Of a stretch of DNA of 64,000 nucleotides, positions 8,485 through 18,537 are shown piece by piece (position 1 is the first letter of the stretch; the number at the start of each line of letters is the position of its first letter). The notes under the pieces were generated by a model. It was given only the letters and a program-made list of their open reading frames with translations. It was not told where the DNA came from and ran no database searches. This DNA comes from Christensenellaceae bacterium. GTDB taxonomy: Bacteria; Bacillota; Clostridia; Christensenellales; Christensenellaceae. The position numbers were made by a program, and so were the translations under genes. Where the stretch lies: contig AP025580.1 in assembly GCA_022846035.1 (NCBI GenBank), positions 1,240,001-1,304,000 of the forward strand, given 5' to 3'.

Positions 8485-9070
8485 ATTATGGTGGTGACAA
8501 TAAGGGTAGACCTTGCAGTATATGGTCCGGTAGGATTTCCCCGCAGTCTGCTCCCCGTCGCCGATAGGAGTGGTTTCCCTTTGAAGTCTGCGATGCAGCG
8601 TTTCCCTCTGCACGACCGGATTGCCTGTTCAAACCACACTATAATCCCCTTATTGCCTGAAATACAGTCTAGGAGCTTTCCTCGACAGCACAAATCCAAT
8701 TTCTAGTCTCTTTTGCCGGTATGGTTTTTTACAGTCATGATTTTAAGGAATTCGTACGCCATCCGCAAAAAATCGTCTTCCTGCTTTTCCACCATACCAA
8801 CGCAAGACAGGCTACACTGTACACAGCTTAGTACCGCATAACAGGTTCACCCTGCCCAGTAATGAAAAGATCTCACCACCCAAGCAGGTCTCCGCGAAAG
8901 CTGGGTCAACGCCCATATGCCCTTATGGATCGCCCTTCTTTCTTAACTCCCAGCACCAGCCCCCAACGGGGCGTCAGCGGCCAGCACCAGGAACTTCATC
9001 GATGTGCCCTTTAACGGATTTTTAGGCCCGCCTTCGAAATCGGCAGTACCGACTAGAATACTGCACCACC
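8485..9070 (-). ncRNA. ole: OLE RNA (ornate large extremophilic RNA)
   Basis: This roughly 590-base stretch between recA and oapA has no credible reading frame on either strand and is about as long as known OLE RNAs (near 610 nt). OLE RNA is a structured RNA that forms a membrane-bound complex with OapA and is linked to stress tolerance. Helices visible by eye include 9043-9048 with 9059-9064, 8960-8964 with 8968-8972, the long-range 8-bp pairing of 8718-8725 with 8791-8798, and 8570-8576 with 8631-8637. The call depends mainly on the adjacent oapA, size, structure and direction. Ends are approximate. A promoter was not identified, so it may be read from recA. Confidence 0.77.
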
Positions 9071-9078
9071 ATAAATTG

Positions 9079-10125
9079 TTATTTCTTTGTTTCTTGCTCC
9101 TCTTCCAGAGTCTCTTCTTCGTCCGGCAAGTCCGCATATTCGCCGAGCTTGTATGCCTTTAAGATCTCTTGCTTGATTCCCTCCGCGATCTGTGGATTTG
9201 CTTGCAGATATTGGCGCACATTATCGCGCCCCTGGCCGATCTGCTCGCCGTTGTAAGAAAACCATGAACCGGATTTTACAATGATGCCAAGCTGCGTTGC
9301 AAGATTTAAAATACTTGCCGTTTCGCTGATTCCCTCGCCGTAATATATTTCAAATTCAGCCGTTTTAAACGGCGGCGCAACTTTATTTTTGACGACCTTG
9401 ATCCGTGTGCGGTTACCAATCATCTGGTCCCCGACCTTGATCGTCTCAATCCTGCGGACATCAAGGCGCACAGACGCATAGAATTTTAAAGCCTTGCCGC
9501 CTGTCGTCGTTTCCGGACTGCCAAACATAACGCCGATCTTTTCGCGAAGCTGGTTGATGAATACTGCGATCGTATTGGAACGGTTGATCACGCCGGCCAG
9601 TTTTCTTAACGCCTGCGACATCAGCCGCGCCTGCGCGCCGACATGCGAATCGCCCATCAGTCCCTCGATCTCCGATTTTGGTACCAACGCCGCGACCGAG
9701 TCGACAACGATAATGTCAATAGCGCCGCTTCTCGTAAGCGCCTCGGTGATTTCCAGCGCTTCCTCACCTGTGCTTGGCTGTGAAACATAAAGATTATCGA
9801 TGTCTACGCCGAGATTTTTTGCGTATACCGGATCGAGTGCATGCTCCGCGTCGATAAACGCGGCCGCTCCCCCCTGTTTTTGTACCTCTGCAATCATATG
9901 CAGGGCTACGGTCGTTTTACCGGACGATTCCGGTCCATAGATCTCGATGATCCTGCCGCGCGGCACACCGCCGATCCCAAGAGCAATATCCAGTTCCAAA
10001 CATCCCGTCGGCACGACCGATACGTTCATATTCTTGGCTGCATCGCCAAGCTTCATAACAGCGCCCTTTCCAAATTGCTTTTCAATTTGCGCGAGCGCTA
10101 CGTCCAGAGCTTTATCTTTTTCCAT
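9079..10125 (-). CDS. recA: Recombinase RecA
   Basis: RecA forms filaments on single-stranded DNA for homologous recombination and SOS signalling. The 348-residue protein has Walker A GPESSGKT at residues 64-71, the IDAEHALDP and [15 protein letters not shown] blocks, and the QALRKLAG...[14 protein letters not shown] region with loop L2. The tail is acidic. It is the last protein gene in ftsK-rimO-pgsA-recA, with 25 bases after pgsA. I saw no LexA-type box in the short gap before it. Confidence 0.99.
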   Translation of the reverse strand: MEKDKALDVALAQIEKQFGKGAVMKLGDAAKNMNVSVVPTGCLELDIALGIGGVPRGRIIEIYGPESSGKTTVALHMIAEVQKQGGAAAFIDAEHALDPVYAKNLGVDIDNLYVSQPSTGEEALEITEALTRSGAIDIIVVDSVAALVPKSEIEGLMGDSHVGAQARLMSQALRKLAGVINRSNTIAVFINQLREKIGVMFGSPETTTGGKALKFYASVRLDVRRIETIKVGDQMIGNRTRIKVVKNKVAPPFKTAEFEIYYGEGISETASILNLATQLGIIVKSGSWFSYNGEQIGQGRDNVRQYLQANPQIAEGIKQEILKAYKLGEYADLPDEEETLEEEQETKK

Positions 10126-10150
10126 CTTTCAGAATCCTTTCTTTTCTCAG

Positions 10151-10693
10151 TTAGTCCTTTAGTACCTGCGAATTTTTTACCATATACTCAATACATGAAT
10201 ATATGGCCAGTGCTGCGCTGATCCAGATCAGAATCAGTCCGACCGATACCGGTACAAACGTAAACGGCCAGTCGTTTAAAAGTAATATTATGATTGCAAC
10301 AAACTGCACCACCGTTTTAAGCTTTCCCGACTTATCCGCCGCGATTACAATGCCTTTGGATGCGGCCAGCGAGCGAAAACCACCGATGATAAGCTCTCTC
10401 GCCTCGATGATCAGCACCGGAATCAGCCCGACTTTTCCCCAGTCCATCAGCAGCAAAAGAGCCGCCAGCACTAAAAGTTTGTCCGCGATCGGGTCCCAAA
10501 GCTTTCCGAAATCGGAGACTTGGTTATTCTTGCGCGCGAGAAACCCGTCAAGCCAATCCGTGAAAGCCGCTACAATAAATATTATAGCAGCATAGATGTT
10601 CCAATTCGGTACATCGGTAAAATAAAATAGCACGAAAAACGGAATCAATATCATTCGTACCAAAGTCAATATGTTCGGCGCATTCCATTTCAT
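10151..10693 (-). CDS. pgsA: CDP-diacylglycerol-glycerol-3-phosphate 3-phosphatidyltransferase
   Basis: PgsA makes phosphatidylglycerol phosphate from CDP-diacylglycerol and glycerol-3-phosphate in the membrane. The CDP-alcohol phosphotransferase motif is complete, reading D-x2-D-G-x2-A-R-x8-G-x3-D-x3-D in DWLDGFLARKNN...FGKLWDPIADKLL. There are several membrane segments in 180 residues. The chosen ATG (10693) overlaps the rimO stop as ATGA and has AGGAG upstream. The rimO-pgsA-recA order is common in Clostridia. Confidence 0.95.
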   Translation of the reverse strand: MKWNAPNILTLVRMILIPFFVLFYFTDVPNWNIYAAIIFIVAAFTDWLDGFLARKNNQVSDFGKLWDPIADKLLVLAALLLLMDWGKVGLIPVLIIEARELIIGGFRSLAASKGIVIAADKSGKLKTVVQFVAIIILLLNDWPFTFVPVSVGLILIWISAALAIYSCIEYMVKNSQVLKD

Positions 10694-12015
10694 TCGGTTA
10701 ATTCTCCTATACAATCATAGCTGTACGCTTTTGTAATCATGATATTATAATACTTTCCGCTCTCCAATTCCTTTTCTGTTTCTACAAATATCTTACCGTC
10801 AACGTCAGGCGCTTCGGCATAAGAACGGCCATAATAAAGGCCCGTATGCTCGTCCTTTCCCTCAATCAGTACCTCATATATCCTGCCAATACGCTTTTTG
10901 TTCAGGTCAAGCGATATAGACGCCTGTACATTGAGCACAGAATCCTTACGAAATTCCTTTTCTTCTTCGTCAATCTGGTCCGCCATGTCCGCGGCGGGCG
11001 TATGCTCCTCCTGCGAATAGGTGAAGACGCCCAGTCTGTCAAACTGAAGCTTTTTCATCGTAGAACAAAGGTGACTCACATTTTCACGTGTTTCGCCCGG
11101 GAAACCCACAATAACCGTTGAGCGGATGATAAAATCGGGCGAGGCGGCATGGATTTTCTGTACCACTTCGCTCGTCGATTCCCTCGTATTGCGCCGATTC
11201 ATCGGTCCCAGCACCTCATTATCCAGATGCTGCACAGGAATATCGATATATTTTACAATGTTGTCATGCTTTAACATTACGGTAAGCAATTCATCCGTCA
11301 CACCGTTTGGATAACTATACAATACGCGCAACCACTTTACACCGTCGATTTGCGCCGCCTGATCCATCAGATATGCCAGGTTAACATCCTCCTCAAGGTC
11401 GCTTCCGTAATTGGTCGTATCCTGCGCAATGAGGATGATTTCAGAAAATCCCTTTTGGACAAGAATGCGTATCTCATCCAGTATAGCCTGCGGCCTGCGG
11501 CTCTGATAGCGGCCCCTGATGGATGGGATTACGCAATAACTGCAGCAATTGTCGCATCCTTCCGCGATTCGCACATATGCTGTAGGCGCAACCGTTGTAA
11601 TGATACGCTCATGATATTTTTCATCAATGGTGACATCGGCATAGTTGGTAAAATGTCCCCCATGCACAACTTCGTCCATCGCCCGCCTAATATCTTTATA
11701 GGCGGCAGTACCCAAAAAAGCGTCCACACGCGGCAGCGTCTCCGCAAGTTCCTCTCTAAATCTTTGCGGAAGACATCCCGTAACAACGATTCCACGGACA
11801 TTGCCAAATTTTTTCTGCTGCTCCGCTTCCAAAATCGTATTGATGGATTCTTCTTTTGCTTCGTCCGTAAAGGCGCAGGTATTGATCAGCATAATATCCG
11901 CCTCAGCAATGTCCTGCACAAACGCATACTCTGGCGCGAGCTGAGAAAGCATCAGCTCCGTATCCATTCTGTTTTTCGCACATCCAAGTGAAATTACGCC
12001 TATTTTTACTGCCAT
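10690..12015 (-). CDS. rimO: Ribosomal protein S12 methylthiotransferase RimO
   Basis: RimO is a radical-SAM enzyme that methylthiolates an aspartate of ribosomal protein S12. The N-terminal UPF0004 domain supplies cluster cysteines at 12, 47 and 81 (SLGCAKNRMD, NTCAF, TGCLPQR). The radical-SAM cluster is Cys154-x3-Cys158-x2-Cys161. A C-terminal TRAM-like domain ends the 441-residue protein. MiaB and MtaB are related, but the opening IGVISLGCAKNRMDTE and the pgsA context favour RimO. Confidence 0.95.
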   Translation of the reverse strand: MAVKIGVISLGCAKNRMDTELMLSQLAPEYAFVQDIAEADIMLINTCAFTDEAKEESINTILEAEQQKKFGNVRGIVVTGCLPQRFREELAETLPRVDAFLGTAAYKDIRRAMDEVVHGGHFTNYADVTIDEKYHERIITTVAPTAYVRIAEGCDNCCSYCVIPSIRGRYQSRRPQAILDEIRILVQKGFSEIILIAQDTTNYGSDLEEDVNLAYLMDQAAQIDGVKWLRVLYSYPNGVTDELLTVMLKHDNIVKYIDIPVQHLDNEVLGPMNRRNTRESTSEVVQKIHAASPDFIIRSTVIVGFPGETRENVSHLCSTMKKLQFDRLGVFTYSQEEHTPAADMADQIDEEEKEFRKDSVLNVQASISLDLNKKRIGRIYEVLIEGKDEHTGLYYGRSYAEAPDVDGKIFVETEKELESGKYYNIMITKAYSYDCIGELTE

Positions 12016-12017
12016 AC

Positions 12018-14423
12018 TTATTCTTCCTCTCCCTGAGGGGATGTGAGACGATCATATTCTTCCTTTGTAATCAGTACCTGGCGGGGCTTGCTGCCATCCA
12101 TAGGCGAAATATACCCGCTCTCTTCAAGCTGGTCGATCAACCGCGCGGCGCGCGCATACCCAATCCGCAAACGCCTTTGCAGCATCGAGGTCGAAGCCTG
12201 GTCGTATTCCATGACAACTTCAAGCGCTTTCATAAACAGCTCGTCCGTCTGTTCCTGTCCCGCTATCGGCGACGCCGATTCTTTGGAGATCCCTTCCAGC
12301 ACGCGCGTATCATAATCGACCGTTGTCCGCTCTTTCAGGAAATTCGTAACGGCTTCCACTTCCTTGTCCGAGATAAAGCACCCCTGCAAACGCACAGGCT
12401 TGGGCGCGCCGGACGGATAAAATAACATATCGCCCTGCCCCAAAAGCTTTTCAGCGCCCGCCATATCCAGTATCGTACGCGAATCGACCTGCGAAGATAC
12501 CGCAAAAGCGATCCTTGACGGTATATTGGCTTTTATGATACCCGTAATCACATCTACAGACGGTCTTTGCGTCGCAATTACTAAATGGATACCGCTCGCG
12601 CGTCCAAGCTGCGCAATACGGCAGATAGCGTCTTCCACCTCTCCTGGCGCGACCATCATCAGGTCTGCAAGTTCGTCGATAATCACCAGAATATGCGGCA
12701 GTTTTTCCTGTTCTTCCGCAAGCATAATCTCGTTATACTTCCTTAAGTCTTTCGCTCCCTTAGCCGCAAACATACGGTACCGCATCGTCATTTCGTTTAC
12801 CGCCCAATTGATTGCTGAGGCCGCCTTTTTGGGATCTGTGACAACAGGAATCAGCAGATGCGGAATATCGTTAAAAACATTCAACTCAACCACTTTGGGG
12901 TCGATCATAATCATTTTAACATCTTCGGGCGACGCATGATAGAGCATACTGATGATCAGCGAGTTGATACATACGCTTTTTCCGGAGCCGGTGGCTCCCG
13001 CGATCAGCAAATGCGGCATACGCCCAATATCCGCGTATACGTTAGTCCCTGCAATATCTTTGCCGAGCGCAAAAGCGATCGGGCTTTTCAGCTTTTTGAA
13101 ATCTTCCGAACTGACCAGTTCGCGCAGCCCGACAGCGCTGGTCTCCGTATTTGGTATTTCGATACCCACCACTGGTTTTCCCGGCACGGGCGCTTCGATA
13201 CGTACATCCCTCGCCGCAAGGTTCATGGCGATATCGTCTGCCAGATTGACAATTTTGCTGACTTTGATCCCGGGCGCAGGCTGCACCTCGTAACGCGTCA
13301 CAACCGGCCCTCTACTCACATTCACAACCTTTGCGCTCACATGGAAGCTGGAGAGCGTATTCTCCAATATCTCCACATTTTTACGCAGGTCGGCAGCCGA
13401 CGTCCGTCCGCCCTGTCCCTGCATTACTTTCAGCAGATTAAGCGGCGGTTTTACATATTTTGGCGCACTTGGTTTTGGCGGCGTCATTAGGTTTGTTGCC
13501 GCTCCTGCTGCAACAGTACCTCCACTGCCCGCCTGTGTTTTAACCGTGGGGATCGGCTGCGTAATATCTATTTTCCGCCTGCTGCGTGTTTGGGACGGTA
13601 CATCGTCGTCAAAGGTAATATCCGTATCCGAAAATACTTTCCTATATTCTTCCGGATTATAATCCGCAAATTCATCTGCCGGAGGCTCTTCAAATACAGG
13701 CTCGCCGGTCGGTACAGACGACGTATCCGCCAGGTCCTCAATCTGCATGTTGAACTCGTCTTCCGGTTCCTCGCGCATCGCTTCTTCCTGCACCTCGTTC
13801 AGCCTTTCCACATAAAGCCGCTTTTGCTCCCTGCGTTCTTCTGCACGCGCCCGGTATTCATCGTAGGTTGTCTTGACCGCAGCGCCAAGGTCTGTACTCA
13901 CTTTTTTGATGGATAGGTTGGTAAGCGCAATGATACATGCGGCGATACCGGTAATAAAAACAATATAGCTGCCGACCAGGCTCAGGAAATTGTATGTCCA
14001 ATAGGAAAGCAGCGCGCCAATGGCTCCGGCGCCGACAATATTTGCCGCCCCTGTGTCGTACGAATTTTTTATAAAGTCAGCAAAACTATTTCCCGTCTTA
14101 AAAATATCTTCGATCGCAGAGAGATGAATCAGGGAAAACACGAAGAACACGGCCAGCGCCAGAAGCACCAGCTTACTTGCATTGGGGTATTTTTTACGCG
14201 CGGCAATAAAAAGCACGCCGATCACGCCTAAAATAATCGGTACCACATAACCGATGATACCGCACAAACCAAAAATAAGGCCTTTGATCATATCGCCAAA
14301 GACACTTCCTACGCTAAAGTATATGGTAATCGCCGTAAAAACCGCTAGGCCAATAATAACAATACCAATTATCTCACCTGTTTTTGTTGTATTCTTTTTT
14401 CTCTTCTTCTTGCGAGTCGCCAT
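12018..14423 (-). CDS. ftsK: FtsK/SpoIIIE family DNA translocase
   Basis: This is a membrane-anchored DNA pump that moves chromosome DNA through the closing septum. After a basic start there are about four membrane segments in the first 170 residues, an acidic linker, then the motor with Walker A GATGSGKS and Walker [15 protein letters not shown], and a C-terminal gamma winged helix (roughly 735-795) of the type that reads KOPS/SRS orienting sequences. It is 801 residues long. In a sporulating host this would be called SpoIIIE; since Spo0A looks degenerate here I use the neutral name. It has its own promoter at 14499-14527. Confidence 0.95.
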   Translation of the reverse strand: MATRKKKRKKNTTKTGEIIGIVIIGLAVFTAITIYFSVGSVFGDMIKGLIFGLCGIIGYVVPIILGVIGVLFIAARKKYPNASKLVLLALAVFFVFSLIHLSAIEDIFKTGNSFADFIKNSYDTGAANIVGAGAIGALLSYWTYNFLSLVGSYIVFITGIAACIIALTNLSIKKVSTDLGAAVKTTYDEYRARAEERREQKRLYVERLNEVQEEAMREEPEDEFNMQIEDLADTSSVPTGEPVFEEPPADEFADYNPEEYRKVFSDTDITFDDDVPSQTRSRRKIDITQPIPTVKTQAGSGGTVAAGAATNLMTPPKPSAPKYVKPPLNLLKVMQGQGGRTSAADLRKNVEILENTLSSFHVSAKVVNVSRGPVVTRYEVQPAPGIKVSKIVNLADDIAMNLAARDVRIEAPVPGKPVVGIEIPNTETSAVGLRELVSSEDFKKLKSPIAFALGKDIAGTNVYADIGRMPHLLIAGATGSGKSVCINSLIISMLYHASPEDVKMIMIDPKVVELNVFNDIPHLLIPVVTDPKKAASAINWAVNEMTMRYRMFAAKGAKDLRKYNEIMLAEEQEKLPHILVIIDELADLMMVAPGEVEDAICRIAQLGRASGIHLVIATQRPSVDVITGIIKANIPSRIAFAVSSQVDSRTILDMAGAEKLLGQGDMLFYPSGAPKPVRLQGCFISDKEVEAVTNFLKERTTVDYDTRVLEGISKESASPIAGQEQTDELFMKALEVVMEYDQASTSMLQRRLRIGYARAARLIDQLEESGYISPMDGSKPRQVLITKEEYDRLTSPQGEEE

Positions 14424-14445
14424 TCTTTTCCCTCAACCACCAATA

Positions 14446-14483
14446 GGCCGTACGCATCCATTCTGTCGCATCTGCAAACGGCC
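14446..14483 (-). promoter_or_regulatory. Hairpin in the ftsK 5' leader
   Basis: The ends of this stretch, GGCCGT and ACGGCC, pair exactly and enclose about 26 bases. It would lie at the start of the ftsK transcript, between the candidate promoter and the start codon. No function is known to me. Confidence 0.35.
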
Positions 14484-14498
14484 AAAACCTGCTCATAT

Positions 14499-14527
14499 AT
14501 TATAGCATTGAAGGCAGGATTTTTCAA
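14499..14527 (-). promoter_or_regulatory. Sigma-A promoter for ftsK-rimO-pgsA-recA
   Basis: TTGAAA (14522-14527) and TATAAT (14499-14504) on the minus strand are separated by exactly 17 bases. The -35 box overlaps the last bases of the M16 peptidase gene. Confidence 0.7.
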
Positions 14528-15816
14528 ACCGGCCTTCGATTTTGCGCAACAATATTTTTTAACGATTCCGTGTCCTTGACTTTTCCCACGCCGGTGACGG
14601 TTAACCCAGTAAAATCAAGGCAATATTCAGCAACTTCCCTGATCTCCTCGTAGCTGACGTTTTCGATCATACGCAGAACCTCTTCGTCTGAATACGTCTT
14701 TCCGGTGAGCAGCAGCGCCTTTCCGATCGCGCTCATTTTGGAAGAAGTGCTTTCCAGAGACAGTATCATGCTCCCCTTAAGCTGCTCTTTGCTTTGCTGA
14801 AATTCATCCTGTGTGATTCCATCTGCTTTCACACGTTTCAGTTCCTCAAGGACCATTTCCGCTACCTTTTCCGTATTCCCCGCCATCGTACCGGCGTATA
14901 CGCCGTACATTCCCGTATCGCGGTAAAGCGCCGGATAGGTGAAGACGGAATATGCCATGCCCATCTCTTCCCTGATCTTTTGGAAAAGGCGCGAACTCAT
15001 GGACCCGCCGACGACATTGTTCAGGATATTAAGGGCAAAACGTTTATCATCCTGCAAATTGTAGCAGGGCATACCCATGCACAAATGCACCTGTTCGATG
15101 TCCCTCTGGTTGATTTCGAAACCGCCGTGTGTTACAAAACCCCCGCAATGTGAAAATTCCGGCAGCGCAAGCGGATGTTTGTTGATGTCCACAAGATAAC
15201 GGTTTAAAGATTCTTTCAGCTTCTGTGCTTCAAAGTTTCCCGCCACCGCAACGACAATATTGGAAGCGGTATAATATCTGTCCATATAGGAGACAAGGTC
15301 ATCCCTGGTAAATCTTTTAATATTTTCCGGCGGGCCGATAATAGTTTTCGCAAGGGAACAACCGTCAAAATAGGCACTGGAGATAAGATCCATCGCCGCG
15401 TCTTCCGGATTGTCGTTACTCATGGCGATTTCTTCCAAAACCACGCCCTTTTCTTTTTCCAGTTCCGCTGGATCAAGCGTCGCGTTGCAAAAAAGGTCTG
15501 TAAGAATCTCGAGTCCCGCATCCAGCTTCTCATCGATCACTTTGATGTAATAGCAGGTGCATTCTTTGGAAGTAAAGGCGTTGATCTGCCCGCCGATATT
15601 GTCGACATCCACCGCGATTTGCTTAGCCGTACGCTTCTTCGTTCCTTTGAACAGCATATGTTCGATCAGGTGGGATATACCGTTCTCCCCGGGCGTCTCC
15701 GTAATAGAGCCCGCCCCTACCCAAATGCCGACCGTAACCGAATGGAAATTCGGCAACGGTTCTGCGATCAAGGTAACGCCGCTTTGAAGTTTCTCTTTTA
15801 CAAACGTATTATTCAT
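14524..15816 (-). CDS. M16 family zinc peptidase (processing-peptidase/YmxG type)
   Basis: This is an M16 metallopeptidase like B. subtilis YmxG/MlpA. The inverted zinc motif HLIEH is at residues 49-53, and a distal Glu in EKEKGVVLEEIAMSND lies about 75 residues on, as the fold requires. The C-terminal half has the second M16 domain with SSRLFQKIREEMGMAYSVF. It is 430 residues long and predicted cytoplasmic, since no signal peptide is visible. It follows pnp, a typical position; a terminator separates the two. Confidence 0.93.
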   Translation of the reverse strand: MNNTFVKEKLQSGVTLIAEPLPNFHSVTVGIWVGAGSITETPGENGISHLIEHMLFKGTKKRTAKQIAVDVDNIGGQINAFTSKECTCYYIKVIDEKLDAGLEILTDLFCNATLDPAELEKEKGVVLEEIAMSNDNPEDAAMDLISSAYFDGCSLAKTIIGPPENIKRFTRDDLVSYMDRYYTASNIVVAVAGNFEAQKLKESLNRYLVDINKHPLALPEFSHCGGFVTHGGFEINQRDIEQVHLCMGMPCYNLQDDKRFALNILNNVVGGSMSSRLFQKIREEMGMAYSVFTYPALYRDTGMYGVYAGTMAGNTEKVAEMVLEELKRVKADGITQDEFQQSKEQLKGSMILSLESTSSKMSAIGKALLLTGKTYSDEEVLRMIENVSYEEIREVAEYCLDFTGLTVTGVGKVKDTESLKNIVAQNRRPV

Positions 15817-15886
15817 GCTTATTTTTCACTCCCATAAACCGCGAATCCAAACAATTTTGGCGTTCCGGCGGCTTGATGTTTCGTAA

Positions 15887-15916
15887 TAAAAAAGCCGGTA
15901 TGTACCGGCTTTTTTA
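15887..15916 (-). terminator. Terminator after pnp
   Basis: A near-perfect inverted repeat (AAAGCCGGTA and TACCGGCTTT, loop of two bases) is flanked by A and T runs on both sides. It stands just after the pnp stop on the minus strand; its symmetry means it could work in both directions. Confidence 0.85.
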
Positions 15917-15927
15917 ACCAATTCTTG

Positions 15928-18027
15928 TTATTTCTGGTCTTCAGCCTTTACGCCCTTGTGCGTCAAGTTGATTCTTCCCTGCTTATCGATTTCGATTACC
16001 TTGACAAGCAACTCGTCTCCAATGTTGCAGACATCCTCGACTTTCTTGACAAATTCGTTGGAAAGATTCGAAATCCTGCACATTCCTTCTTTTCCGGGCG
16101 CAAGTTCCACAAAAGCGCCGAAATTCATGATGCGCGTGACTTTTCCGTTGAACACTTCGCCGACTTTAACGTCTTTGACGATTGTTTCGATAATCTTGCG
16201 GGCTTTCGCCGCCGCATCGTCGTCGGGTGTAAGAATGGAAACGCTTCCGTCATCTTCAATATCGATTTTCACACCGGTATCGTCAATGATCTTATTGATC
16301 ACCTTTCCGCCGCTGCCGATAACCTCGCGGATTTTATCCGGATCAATCGTAAAGCGGATGATTTTCGGTGCATATGGAGATAAATGATCCTTAGGCGCAG
16401 GCATTACTTCCGTCATCTTATCCAGGATAAAGAGCCGGCCGCGCAGCGCCTGCGCAAGCGCGCGTTCCAGAATTTCTTTATCGATTCCCTTGATTTTAAT
16501 ATCCATCTGGATTGCCGTAATACCCTTGGCCGTACCGGCGACCTTAAAGTCCATATCGCCTAAAAAGTCTTCAAGCCCCTGAATATCGGTCAATACAACG
16601 ATTTTCCCGTTTTCTTCGTCTTTGATGAGGCCCATTGCGCATCCTGCAACCGGCGCTTTGATTGGCACACCCGCGTCCATCAACGCCAGGCAGCTTGCGC
16701 ATACGCTGGCCTGCGAAGTAGAACCATTCGAACTGATTACCTCGGATACGGAACGAATCGCGTAAGGAAATTCCTCTTCGGACGGCAGCACAGGCTCTAA
16801 CGCCCTTGAAGCAAGCGCGCCATGTCCGATCTCTCGGCGGGACGTCGAACGCATCATACGCGCTTCGCCCGTCGAATACGGCGGCATGTTGTAATGATGC
16901 ATATAACGCTTGAAATCTTCTTCCGAAATGCCATCCAGGTTCTGGCCCTCACGCATTCCCCCCAGCGTTACGATATTCATTGCCTGCGTCAGTCCACGCG
17001 TGAACACCGCGCTGCCGTGCGTTCTTGCAAAGATTCCCGTTTCGCACCAGATGGGACGAATATCCTCATAACCACGGCCATCGGGACGAACCCCGTCGTT
17101 TAATATTTTGCCGCGGATCACTTCTTTTGTCATATAATAAAGTACGTCTGCAATATCGGCGTCACTATCCGGAAACTGCTCCGCAAAGTGCTCGATCACT
17201 TCCTGCTTCACCTGGTCCTGACGCTTTTCACGCTCGGTCCTGTCAAAAGTGTCTACGCTCCACACGACTTTATCTGCGGCAAAGGCACGTACCGCATCGT
17301 TGATCTCCTCCGGCACCTGGTGAATGTCAACTTCTTTTTCCGGTTTGCCAATATCGTTTTTGATATTCTCGATAAATGCACAGATACGCTTGATTTCCTC
17401 ATGTCCGAAGAGGATCGCACCAAGCATCTCTTCCTCTGTAACCTCGTTTGCGCCTGCTTCAACCATCATCACAGCGTCTTTCGTACCGGATACCACCAGG
17501 TGCAGACGGCTCTTTTCGCGCTGCGCGCTGTCCGGATTGATCACGTACTGCCCGTCGACAAGGCCGACGACTACCGTACCTGTCGGGCCCGCGAAAGGAA
17601 GCCCCGAGATACTGAGCGCGGCGGACGAGCCGATCATGGCAAAAACTTCCGGCGGAATATCCGTATCCACCGACATCACCGTGGCGATAATCTGCACGTC
17701 ATTGCGGTATCCTTTCGGGAAAAGCGGACGAATCGGACGGTCTATCAGCCTTGCCGCCAGAATCGCTTTCTCGGAAGGCCTACCTTCACGTTTGATAAAC
17801 CCGCCGGGGATTTTACCTACGGAATACATTTTCTCTTCGAATTCAACGCTCAGCGGGAAAAAATCAATTCCCTCCCTCTGCGTTTTTGATGCTGTGGCAG
17901 TTACCAGAACAGCCGTATCTCCACATCTTACGATGACTTCGCCGTCTGCCTGGAAGGCGTATTTACCGCTCTCCACAGTGAGAGTCCGGCCGCCCAGTTC
18001 CATTTCATATACATGGTTTTGTTGCAT
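15928..18027 (-). CDS. pnp: Polyribonucleotide nucleotidyltransferase (PNPase)
   Basis: PNPase degrades RNA from the 3' end using phosphate and takes part in mRNA turnover. The 699-residue protein has two RNase PH domains (first with [19 protein letters not shown], second with [12 protein letters not shown]), a KH domain around [15 protein letters not shown] and a C-terminal S1 domain with [15 protein letters not shown]. It follows rpsO as in most bacteria. The 125-base gap upstream contains the rpsO terminator, so pnp is fed by read-through or by its own promoter, which I did not identify. Confidence 0.98.
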   Translation of the reverse strand: MQQNHVYEMELGGRTLTVESGKYAFQADGEVIVRCGDTAVLVTATASKTQREGIDFFPLSVEFEEKMYSVGKIPGGFIKREGRPSEKAILAARLIDRPIRPLFPKGYRNDVQIIATVMSVDTDIPPEVFAMIGSSAALSISGLPFAGPTGTVVVGLVDGQYVINPDSAQREKSRLHLVVSGTKDAVMMVEAGANEVTEEEMLGAILFGHEEIKRICAFIENIKNDIGKPEKEVDIHQVPEEINDAVRAFAADKVVWSVDTFDRTEREKRQDQVKQEVIEHFAEQFPDSDADIADVLYYMTKEVIRGKILNDGVRPDGRGYEDIRPIWCETGIFARTHGSAVFTRGLTQAMNIVTLGGMREGQNLDGISEEDFKRYMHHYNMPPYSTGEARMMRSTSRREIGHGALASRALEPVLPSEEEFPYAIRSVSEVISSNGSTSQASVCASCLALMDAGVPIKAPVAGCAMGLIKDEENGKIVVLTDIQGLEDFLGDMDFKVAGTAKGITAIQMDIKIKGIDKEILERALAQALRGRLFILDKMTEVMPAPKDHLSPYAPKIIRFTIDPDKIREVIGSGGKVINKIIDDTGVKIDIEDDGSVSILTPDDDAAAKARKIIETIVKDVKVGEVFNGKVTRIMNFGAFVELAPGKEGMCRISNLSNEFVKKVEDVCNIGDELLVKVIEIDKQGRINLTHKGVKAEDQK

Positions 18028-18121
18028 AATCTTTCAATTCCTCCTGAATTTGATACATCCTCATGGCCAGATACCCGTCCCTTAACCATTTTAAGGCCGC
18101 CGGATATATGCCGTCCACATC

Positions 18122-18145
18122 AAAAAGAGCGAGAAAATCCCGCTC
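18122..18145 (-). terminator. Terminator/attenuator after rpsO
   Basis: On the minus strand an 8-bp stem (GAGCGGGA with TCTCGCTC, one G-U pair) with a 3-base loop is followed by TTTTT. It lies 8 bases after the rpsO stop and could set the rpsO to pnp transcript ratio. Confidence 0.75.
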
Positions 18146-18152
18146 CAATTGC

Positions 18153-18416
18153 TTATTTTCTTAAGTTCAGACTTTCGATCAAGTTTCTGTAGCGCTCGAT
18201 GTCTTTTTCTTTTAGATAGTTGAGCAATCCTCTTCTTTTACCAACCATCTTAAGCAGGCCGCGCCTTGAATGCGAGTCTTTGCTGAACGCTTTCAAATGC
18301 TCGTTGAGGTGGTTGATACGGTATGTCAGCAGCGCGATTTGCACTTCCGGAGAACCTGTATCCCCTTCTTTCTGAGCATACTTCTGAATAATCTCTGTCT
18401 TTACTGCCTTATCCAT
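18153..18416 (-). CDS. rpsO: Small ribosomal subunit protein S15
   Basis: S15 is a 16S rRNA-binding protein needed for platform assembly of the 30S subunit. The product shows the whole family pattern: [40 protein letters not shown] and [20 protein letters not shown] chose the ATG at 18416, 7 bases after GGAGGT; this gives 87 residues. An ATG further upstream (18431) overlaps the Shine-Dalgarno itself and is unlikely. A promoter and a strong leader hairpin lie upstream, which suggests S15 feedback control. Confidence 0.98.
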   Translation of the reverse strand: MDKAVKTEIIQKYAQKEGDTGSPEVQIALLTYRINHLNEHLKAFSKDSHSRRGLLKMVGKRRGLLNYLKEKDIERYRNLIESLNLRK

Positions 18417-18448
18417 TTTTTCTACCTCCATTTGTTGTAAACCCCGTA

Positions 18449-18486
18449 ATGCTATGGTGGCGTCGGAGTGTCGCCCATCAGAGCAT
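18449..18486 (-). promoter_or_regulatory. Structured rpsO leader, candidate S15-binding operator
   Basis: Read on the minus strand, three nested stems can be drawn: ATGCT with AGCAT, ATGG with CCAT, and GCG with CGC, with a 9-base loop. It lies about 16 bases into the predicted rpsO transcript and about 30 bases before the start codon. In several bacteria S15 represses its own mRNA through a leader structure; that role here is inferred. Confidence 0.55.
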
Positions 18487-18508
18487 CCGGTAAAAGTACA
18501 CGAGAGTT

Positions 18509-18537
18509 ATTTTAACATATTATGTATTCTTTGTAAA
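18509..18537 (-). promoter_or_regulatory. Sigma-A promoter for rpsO
   Basis: TTTACA (18532-18537) and TAAAAT (18509-18514) on the minus strand are 17 bases apart, and TGT precedes the -10, giving an extended -10 element. It overlaps the 3' end of ribF. Confidence 0.7.

Noticed and set aside
8950-8990. Ten-base direct repeat CCAGCACCAG
   Set aside because: Two copies about 30 bases apart within the OLE region; too short and few for a mobile or CRISPR element.
8485-9070. RNase P RNA or tmRNA as an explanation of the gap
   Set aside because: A GAGGAAAG string recalls RNase P, but its other conserved blocks are missing. No tmRNA acceptor end, tag reading frame or TTCGA loop in the right place was found. 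OLE fits size and context better.
8481-9137. Short reading frames on both strands of the recA-oapA gap (64-73 codons)
   Set aside because: They lack ribosome binding sites and family features, overlap each other on both strands, and the region fits a structured RNA.
10126-10150. LexA/SOS box before recA
   Set aside because: The gap is 25 bases and contains no GAAC-type inverted repeat; recA seems driven from upstream.
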